Shown here: piece by piece, positions 20,311 to 28,900 of the stretch | How positions within the stretch are numbered: the stretch's first letter is position 1 | Layout: each line of letters begins with the position of its first letter | Source: Ditylenchus dipsaci | Lineage: Eukaryota; Nematoda; Chromadorea; Rhabditida; Anguinidae | Reading direction: 5' to 3' | Length of the DNA stretch: 64,000 bases | Assembly (NCBI GenBank): GCA_004194705.1 | Contig: SADC01000935.1 | Location: 1 to 64,000 of the forward strand | Program-made: the position numbers and the translations under genes | The notes under the pieces: model-generated | Seen by the model: the letters and a program-made list of their open reading frames with translations, nothing else | What the model was told of the DNA's origin: nothing | The model's database searches: none

Positions 20311-21151
20311 TAGGGTTGGGTAATTCTCCAAAGAAATACTTTCCGGGTAATTACCCGGGTAATTACCCGGGTAATTACCGGTAATTACCCGAAAAGCGGA
20401 GAAATACTATTTGATGATACCTAAACCATCTGGATGGTACCCAAACCACCTGAATGGTACCCAAACCACCGGTATGGTACCTAAATCACCTGGATAGTGC
20501 CCAAACCATCTGGATATCACTCAAAACACCTGGATATTACCCAACCACCTGGATGGTACCCAAATCACATGGATGGTACCCAAACCCCCTGGATAGTACC
20601 CGAACCATCTGGATATTAATTAAAACACCTAGATGATACCTAAACCATCTGGATGATACCTAAACCAAAAAATTTCTGGCTGAGTAGGGTAGGTGGATTA
20701 AGTGAATGGTGAAAAAAGTGATAAAAAGTGAATGGTTGAAAAAAAAGATAAAAAAGTTAATGGTTAGTGGCGATTGTGATATTGTCGACCATAATTGCCA
20801 TTAAATTGTCTATGAAGAAAGCAATTATACTTGTAAAATAAAAATATTCAAAATATATCAGCGTAAAAATGAAGAAGGTATCGCAGAAAAATAAATAATG
20901 AAAAAATGTATCAGCTGGGAGTCGAACCTTCGACGTTAAAAGGAGACCAGTATTGTAAAGGAAAAGCATGGCTCAAGCGGGAAGTGATTCCTGCATAATT
21001 AGGAAGTAAATATTGCCTCCCCGAGCAATAAATACTAAAAATAGTATTTCTCCGATTTTTCTCTACGGAGAAATACTTAGTATTTCTCCGGGTAATTACC
21101 CGGGTAATTACCCGGAGAATTACCCGGGTAATTACCCATCACTCAACCCTA
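20311..21151. mobile_element. hAT non-autonomous element with minisatellite interior
   Basis: Ends TAGGGTTGGGTAATT and AATTACCCATCACTCAACCCTA, and a perfect 8-bp target duplication ATTGACTC (20303-20310 and 21152-21159). Sub-terminal repeats of 'CGGGTAATTACC' occur at both ends. The interior contains a 20-21-bp minisatellite. No transposase is seen. Confidence 0.9.
20410..20672. repeat. Minisatellite, CTGGATGGTACCCAAACCA unit
   Basis: About twelve imperfect copies of a 20-21-base unit (GGTACCCAAACCACCTGGAT), wholly inside the hAT element at 20311-21151. The arrays at 2.87, 7.57, 46.13 and 53.51 kb have related units and may derive from copies of this element type. Confidence 0.75.
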
Positions 21152-21479
21152 ATTGACTCACTCAATTTTATGTTTTCTGCGATTTCACATTTTCTGAAAA
21201 AATGCTTTTTGGATTTAAAAAGCGATAAGATTAAAAACTTATTCTTTTTTAAAATGTAATATGAATAAGATAACTTAAATACAAAGCATATTTGATGTAT
21301 TTATCCTTACAGCGTATTAACCAAAGAGGCAAACCTTTTTGCAGCTGATTTAAATTTTTGCAGCTGATCCACAGAGACGACCAAGCCCTCTCAAAAAAAA
21401 CTCCAGAAATAGTCTAATACTTTGTTTACGCGTTTTTTTTCACGATTTGACCATTTTTGCGAACAAAAATTAACTTGGG

Positions 21480-21755
21480 GGATCAAGGTAGGAAATATTC
21501 GGCACATGAAATGAGAGTCTCATCAGACCTTGTCGAAGAAACAATGTCAAAATTTTTCGAAAAGCCTGGAATTTTTTTTGTAAATTTGTGGTTTTCGCAA
21601 TTTTCGCACGCATAATCATTTTTAATATATACTCACAAAAAAGCGCCGCTTTCTGGCGTCATTTTGAGTATAAATTTGTATATAACCATGTGCCATATAG
21701 AAACATAAGTTCTGAAAAAGTTTCGAAAAAGTTCCAGAAGCTACCAGGTTGGTCT
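21480..21755. repeat. Left arm of a 2-kb inverted repeat pair
   Basis: 'CGCACGCATAATCATTTTTAA', 'TTTCTGGCGTCATTTTGAGT' and 'AAAGTTCCAGAAGCTACC' occur in reverse complement at 23345-23545. A third, partial copy lies near 45.88-45.95 kb. The pair brackets a group E element, an unassigned exon and the 3' exon of the nuclear receptor. Confidence 0.65.
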
Positions 21756-21769
21756 CCTTGGTCTCTTAA

Positions 21770-22079
21770 AGGGGCATGCTCGCCGCCGATGGAATATTTT
21801 GAAAGGCGGGTACCAGGTCAATTCAAACGAGAATTATTTCAGAATAAATTTTAATTGAGTACCATGTGGCAATAAGTAATCTAAAATTATTCTCCCTTTC
21901 AATAACATCGGTGGCCTAGTGGATAGCGGCGGTGAACTGCGAAAGTTGGTCGTCGGTTCAATTCCCACTAGAGTATAATTTTTCCTCGACTTTTTTAAAA
22001 TTTCGTTTAATTAATCCTTGTTTGAATTTCACTGGTACCCGCCTTTCAAAATATTCCCATCGGCGACGAGCATGCCCCT
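21770..22079. mobile_element. Group E foldback, TTAA target, tRNA-like loop
   Basis: Ends AGGGGCATGCTCGCCGCCGA and CGGCGACGAGCATGCCCCT, flanked by TTAA on both sides (21766-21769 and 22080-22083). The arms also share 'GGAATATTTTGAAAGGCGGG'. TTAA duplication suggests piggyBac-type integration, although the terminal bases are not the usual CCC. The loop holds a tRNA-like stretch with TGGCCTAGTGG and GGTTCAATTCC. Confidence 0.75.
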
Positions 22080-22534
22080 TTAATGTAATTTTTTTCGAAT
22101 TTTTTTTGTGAAAATGCTTAAATCGTTAAAACAAACACCGCAAAAAAGTTATTAGACTATTTTTGCAAAAATTTTTTTGAAAATGCTTGGTTCGCCTTCG
22201 GATCAAAGTGATTGGTCCCCTTGGCCCCAAAATTAAAAAAAAAAAACCCCTGTGGATCAGCTGCAAATCAGCTGCGAAAAATGGTTTGCTCTACCAAAGT
22301 ATCAAAGTATTGAAAAAATATAAAAAACTGGTACAGCTATATATTTTACAATATGGCTTAGGCTTTCTCTTTAGTAATCATAGCATTCTTCAACAAATGG
22401 CGAAGTTTCACAATCTCCAAGCACAGTATATCTATAATCTCATTTTTATTTTCTTTTTCGCAGAGCATTTTCAGATTGACCAACAAGGAATTTTTTTGAT
22501 TTTTGCCAAATTAAAAATTTAACTAGTTATTTAG

Positions 22535-22754
22535 GGTTCTAAGACCTTTTCTAAGACCTTATAACAATAATCACTTCAATCACTACGGTGAACATTTACA
22601 AATTTGTCAGCAGGACCTAGGAATTGAAAGAACTTATTTTAAAGTGAGGTCCGATAACCGGAAACAACCAAAAACTCCTCATGACAATTTGAAAGGAAGA
22701 AATCACCAACCTGTAAACAAAGTATTCGCAATGCATGCGCTTTTGAACAAATAA
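22535..22754 (+). CDS. Unassigned 3'-terminal exon (72 codons)
   Basis: After an acceptor (TTATTTAG) a frame of 72 codons runs to TAA at 22752-22754. It begins VLRPFLRPYNNNHFNHYG and includes QQDLGIERTYFKVRSDNRK and NHQPVNKVFAMHALLNK. Composition is unlike the surrounding repeats. A possible upstream exon at 22375-22425 (ILQQMAKFHNLQA) does not connect in phase, so the rest of the gene is unclear. I recognise no domain. It lies between the arms of the 21.5/23.4-kb inverted repeat, so it might belong to a transposon. Confidence 0.4.
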
Positions 22755-22786
22755 AGTGGACATAGTCAACCTAAATATCATTTGCA

Positions 22787-22850
22787 CTTATGCTGTTTGT
22801 ACCCCTCCCCTCCCCCTCTTCGATTTTTTTAAGGTTAACGATTTTTATTT
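22787..22850. repeat. Left arm of inverted repeat around NR 3' exon
   Basis: 'TGTACCCCTCCCCTCC' plus 'TCTTCGATTTTTTTAAGG' is repeated in reverse complement at 23105-23185 (CCTTAAAAAAATCGAAGA, then a G tract and GTACAACCAGC). The receptor's last coding exon lies exactly between these arms. Confidence 0.65.
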
Positions 22851-22949
22851 CACTGTTCCAAACAGACTCACACTTATACAGCCATATTTTCTTCCTTCGA
22901 CAGCTTTAAGGTCATTCGTTTTCCGCAAATACAAAAGCGATTGTGTGAA

Positions 22950-25900
22950 TCAATTCAAGATGTTGAACCATTCCAAGAAGTCGTCTTCATTCCAATTCAG
23001 CAGTTTTTCATAAAGACCTTCGAGTGTTAGATTTCTCAAAGCTTCCATCTGATATAAACAAATTTATAATTTCCATAAAATGAAAAATCATAAATATTCA
23101 AAAAAACGAGGGGTACAAATATCAAAATATCGTCAACCTTAAAAAAATCGAAGAAGGGGGGGGTACAACCAGCATAAGTGCCTATTATTTATGACTCGTT
23201 CACGGTCTGTGACTGGGACTTGGACTCAGTCTAAGTTTCATAGTTAAACCATATCACCATGAATCCACTCGACAAAAACACATAAGATCGAAATTTTGAA
23301 ATGAATTTTTTTTCGAAAAAATTTTTGCACTTATACAATACAGGGGCGCCCTGGTAGCTTCCAGAACTTTTTATACATGGTTACATACAAATTTATACTC
23401 AAAATGACGCCAGAAAGCGTGGCTATTTTGTGAGTATAAGATTAAAAATAATTATGCGTGCAAAAAATGCGAAAAATCCAAAACTTCTCAAAAAATTCCA
23501 GACTTTTTGAAAAATTTTCGACATTGTTTCTTACATTGTTTCACCAAATTTTGAGCTCCTCTGGAGTATCCATACTTGTTTTGAAGGTAGTGAAGAAGAC
23601 TTTTGGCAGTACATGGCTCTGTAGTCGGAAATAAGCTTTCTAGATGAGTCAGAAAGCTCTTCGCAGGCTGAAAATGACAAACTTATGATAAAAGTCAAAC
23701 GAAAGTAAAAAAACCGTCATTTAAGCACAATATTGCTCTCAGTAAAGCATGGTGAATTGGGTCTGGCTGTAGAGCAGCAATTTGTTTTATCGCTCCTAAT
23801 CTGAGTTTTTCTTCTATTTTAGTATCCTAAAGTATTTTTGGTTGTTTGTATATTTTTTAGAAAACCAACTTTTCCCCACGCCGAAAAATCAATCCATCCG
23901 GGTAAACAGTCACCTGAAATATGGACTAAGTGAAATAATATTATTTTCTATTATACTTCTGAGTTTTGAAGGTAGGAGTAGTAGGCACATGTAAGAAGAA
24001 CATTTGGTATCTGTAGAAATTAGGTGAATTGTAATAACTTGTAAACTGTATCAGTCTTACAGCAATGCTTTTTGAAAGAGCGATCTAAAATTCCAAAAAA
24101 ATTTGATTTAAATTCAGAGAAGTTAGCTTAAAAGTTTATGATGCTTAATAGTTTGTTTTTCTCTAATAGAGACACCCGATGGCTTCATTTCCTGGATGCC
24201 CGAAAATCTAAACAATTTTGGGTCGATCTTGAGATTTTTGGTGAAAATCCAAAATCTAAAAATCGGAATCGGTAAAACTAGTGGGAGTTAAGAAAATGCA
24301 ATCAACAGCTTTGCAGAATATTTACTCTTACCCGAAATTCGAACCCACAAAGTCGAGGGTGGCTCTATTAGAAGAAATAGGGTGTGCACAAATCATTCCA
24401 AAGAACTCTAAAGTGAAACCCTGTAGAAAATCTATCATTTTTAAATTCATTTGACTTGAAAATTAGTGAAATTGCCCAAGAAATCCATTAATCCCTCACC
24501 CTCTAATGATCGCCCATCCCCCGAGGGGGTTCAACAATAATCCCCCACCCTCCAATTTCTGAAGCGGCCGATTTTTCATTCGAGTTTTAATTAATTTTTT
24601 TGTTAAAACATAATCATTGACTTTTCATAAACTGACCCTGATCTCATAAAAATTGAGTAGAGATGATACCGGGACGGGACGGGACAATTCCCGACCGACC
24701 GGAGCATTTTTGACCCTTGTCCCGTCCTGAGCGTCCCGCATGGAATTTTTTTCTGACTGTCCCGTCCCGAAAAATCCGCTGTCCCGTCGTCCCGTCCCGT
24801 AATTTTTTTTCGTCAAATTCTGTCCCGTCCCGTCCTGAAAATTTTCAATGCATCAACTTATTGTTTTGAGGATGCAATTACATGTGGAAAATCGAATTTA
24901 AGTAGGAGCAAAGTCGGTCTTTTCCCTCGCGCGAGATGTCTACGATTATCGGCGGACGAACTTGGACCCGGAGAAGGCCGAGATGTTGATGTTCCTCAAT
25001 CGCAATTTGTTCATTAGGTAGAAGTAGATCAAGTTTAAGTTGTTGGTTTTGTTTGATGATGGTTGTTTGAATAAATAATTTACGGATCATAAATTTGCGA
25101 TAACTTAGTCCCGAACGGAAATTTTCAGTCCCGTCTCGTAGATTTCTATGTCCCGTGAGTCCCGCTCGAAATTTTTTGTCTGCGTATCCCGTCCCGGTGT
25201 CCCGTCCCGGGAATTTTTTTTGTCAAATTGTGTCCCGTCCCGAAAATGTCTTTTCATCATCTCTAAAATTGAGGTTATATTTCAAACGTTTTTGAACAGC
25301 TCATTTTATTGATACTTTTGAGATAATGAGAAGACTTTAACAAATCTAGGGTTCACGGTTTGGCTTTCTTCAAGAGTAGTTGTACAGCTGAAACCGGCTT
25401 TTCGACGCAGAGTAGTTTTTCAAATATATAAATAATTCACATGGACAAAAAAACCTAAGGAAAAATGAGCAAAAAGTGAGACGTCAAGTATACGCGAGAC
25501 AAAAAATACAGATGGAACTCTAGATTTTATCAATAAGAATTATACTCTTTTGAATAAAAATTTCAAAAATTATAGCGCCTTTGCGCCGAAAGGTTGAAAA
25601 ATAATCCCCCTCCCTCTAATAATCCCCCACCCTCCGAGGGGGGTTGATTAATAATCCCCCTGGGGATCAAAAGTCGTTATACAGTATTAAACAGTATTAA
25701 AATAAAACAGTATTAAAAATTTATACAGTATTAAAATTTATGGGCTAAACAATTTATTTGATCGGATAAATTGCAAACAATGTGGTGATTTTGGTATATT
25801 TTAGTTTTGAAAGGCTTTGTGATGATAAAAAGAACATAAGTATACTCATGTTATACAGAATTTGCTAAGTCTTCGATCATTGAAATTTTAAATGTTAAAT

Positions 25901-28900
25901 AATAAGAATGTCAAATACCCCTAAGGAAGTAGTCTCCACCTTTAATTAAATTCGTTAAAAATTTCATGTTTCGGCTTTGCCAATTGTCAAAAGAAGAAAA
26001 GAAATGATAAAATAATTTCAAAGTGAAAAACCTAACCTTTTCAGTTTCGGACAAGTGCTTGAAAGCTTCAAGTGTTTTGATATACTCAACTCCAAGATGC
26101 AGGTCCACATGGGCCCAAGTTTGAAGCCCCAATGTTGCATGTCCATTTTTCGTCTTAATATGGCAGTTTCTGGAGCGTATTCATCTAATAATAAATCAAT
26201 GAAAATATATACTGGTCTGAGCAATTTGTCATACTAATTTTTGTTTTTTATAATGCAAATTAGCCTTCTTCAGTGGACCAAAAGCCAGATATTAGTAAAG
26301 CGATAAAAAAATCAGATCAGAATAGAATAAAATTTAGAGTCTCTTTTAGGTATACATTGTAAAATCAATAGAAACTACCGTATTTTTTCTAATAGAGCTA
26401 CCTCTCTAATAGAGCCACCTTCTCGACTTTGAAGGTCTGCATCTCGGAATAAAGTAAATATTTCGCAAAGCCGTTCAGTGGCGCTACTGTAATATAACCG
26501 CCCCCCCCTCTAGAAAACCCTCAATAATATTCCCACCCAAAACTATTTTTAGGCTTGGAATTAGGCTTAGCCCTAGGTTTTTGGCTTCGAGCCGTAGGCA
26601 TTAGACTCAGGGACAACACGTAATAACTTCACCACTTTTCAAAAAAAAGTATAGTTTTGTGGGTACCTGAAAAATTATTGGGGGGGGGGGGGGTATATGA
26701 CAGTAGCGTCCGTTCAGTCCATTTTCTTAACTCCACGAGCTTTACCGATTTCGCTTTTTTGTCTTTGGGTTGACCCCAAAAGTCTCGAGATCGACCCAAA
26801 TATGTTTAGAATTCGGGCATTAAAAAAAGCCACCGGTGGCTCTATTAGAGGAAATACGGTACTTATATACAATGACTAACAAATTCAACTTTGAAGCCTT
26901 TTTGTTGTTAAGTATTTAATTACCGTATTCTCTTCGATAATCCCACACCCTTTGTTTTTTTTCGACTAGAATTTCAGATTTAGGACCATTTTTCATTGAA
27001 AATTTCAAGACTTTTTGGCGATTGAAAAATAATCCACAGTAGGATTGTTAGATAGAATACGGTACAATGATGGTACAGTCAACTCTCGCTAATCTGCCAC
27101 CCCTAGCGACCGGCCTTAGGGTGGAGGGTTAGCGGGTATGAAGTTTCTTGAATGCCCCTGTGCTTGAACAACTGTAGAATTTTTCGTATAATATATTTTT
27201 TGACGAAAATTATTTTTGAAAGGGAAATAGTCAGAAATAAATAAATGAACTTTTTATTGAGGATCATTATATGACGTCATACGACCGGCCATTTCATATA
27301 AAATGACTCAAATTAGTTAGCCATGTCGCTGTGGACGCTGAAAAACAGCACTACACAGAGCCAGAGGAGTAGCCAGAAAAATCTGACGGGGGGGGGGGGG
27401 GCGGATGGTCTCAAGCCTTTCCGAAAGGTCATTTCCCTACACCGTTTTCGAGTTTTATTGTTTTTACCGAACAATTTTTTCGAAAAAGCTGACGGAGGGG
27501 GGGGCTAAGCCCCACTGACGGGGCTCACCTGACCGGGGCGGGGGGCTATAGACCCCCCCCCCTATAGCAGTCCCCCCTGGCTACCCCCATGCACAGAGCT
27601 TTGAACTATAACGATTTGACTGTGCAGCATCAGTTATTGACTATACATAAAGGGCTGTTTGGAATAGATAAATTGATAAAAATTGATATAATTTGCAAGC
27701 TATATAATATCTTGTAAAAATGACTGAAAATGACGTCATTTTAGATAATGACCGGTCATATGACGGCTTTAGATAAAATGACTGGTCATTGAACGACTCT
27801 AGGTGTGTGCATGCTTCTTTTAGCGAAAAAGTCTAAAATTATACTTACTGGATATTTTTCGACATTGCTGAAAGATGAAGGCAATTTAATCATATCATTC
27901 AGACTATAGCTAGGATCGTAGATGAAAATGTTGAAGCTCTCAAATATTTGAGCTTCTCTTTCTAGTTTCACAGCTTGACCTATGTATTTTAGCAACTTTT
28001 CTTGAAAAACATCATCTCTTGAGAAATCTACAACATTAATTTCTGGTTACTCATAATTGCTATCAAAAATCACCTTTTTATTAGTAAATAAACTCCTTTC
28101 GTCTTCAATCACTTGCTTCTTAACGTCTAAAAATTGAATTTAGAGATTAAAAAGAAGTGTGCCCCGCCAATTCGAATTTTTTGTCATACCACTGCGCGCA
28201 AAAACCGTGTCCTTTAAAGCTCAAAATGATGCGCAGGTTCGATCCCACCTGGTGACACGCTACTTTTTTGGTATGTTTGACCGACGTCTAGGAATAAGTG
28301 GGTCACGAATTCCAAATGTGGCGCTAAGTTCCAATTACCCCTACACGTTGGTTAAACCTTAAGCCATATCAGCTATGAAACATTAAGAAAGAATTGCTTA
28401 CCTTTAAGTTTCATTCCTACATCAATACATTTTTGAAAGCGGCAAGCCTACATTCAGTTCGTTTGCCTAAACTTGAATATTAAAAAAGTTTTCAGATTTA
28501 TTAAATCATTTTAAGTCAAAGTAATTTTAACAAAATTACTTTCTTACGACTGTCTGCTTAAGACTCTTGATATTTTTATTTGATTTTAAAATTTTTTATG
28601 TTTTTGGATGCGCTGAATGCTAAATAAATAGGCGTATACCCACCCCTAGCACAACCACATACCGTATTTCTTCTAATAAGCGAGCATGCCCGTTTATTTT
28701 TCAATCACCCGAAAATCGGAAAATTTTGAATTCGATCTCGATATTTTTGGGTGCTTAGCTAAAATTCGAAAAGTGGAATCGGTAGAGCTTGATGGAGTTA
28801 AGAAAATGCATAAAACAGCTTTGCGAAATATTTACTCTGGGCTGAGATATACATCTTCAAAGTCGAGGGTGCCCGTTTATAGAGACTGCCCGCTTATTAG

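Noticed and set aside
20900..20972. tRNA gene on the minus strand
   Set aside because: GGTTCGACTCCCAGC resembles a B box, but there is no matching acceptor or A box at the right distance, and it is inside a hAT element.
21905..21985. tRNA gene
   Set aside because: A- and B-box-like motifs are present (TGGCCTAGTGG, GGTTCAATTCC), but no 7-bp acceptor stem closes them. They lie in the loop of a foldback transposon.
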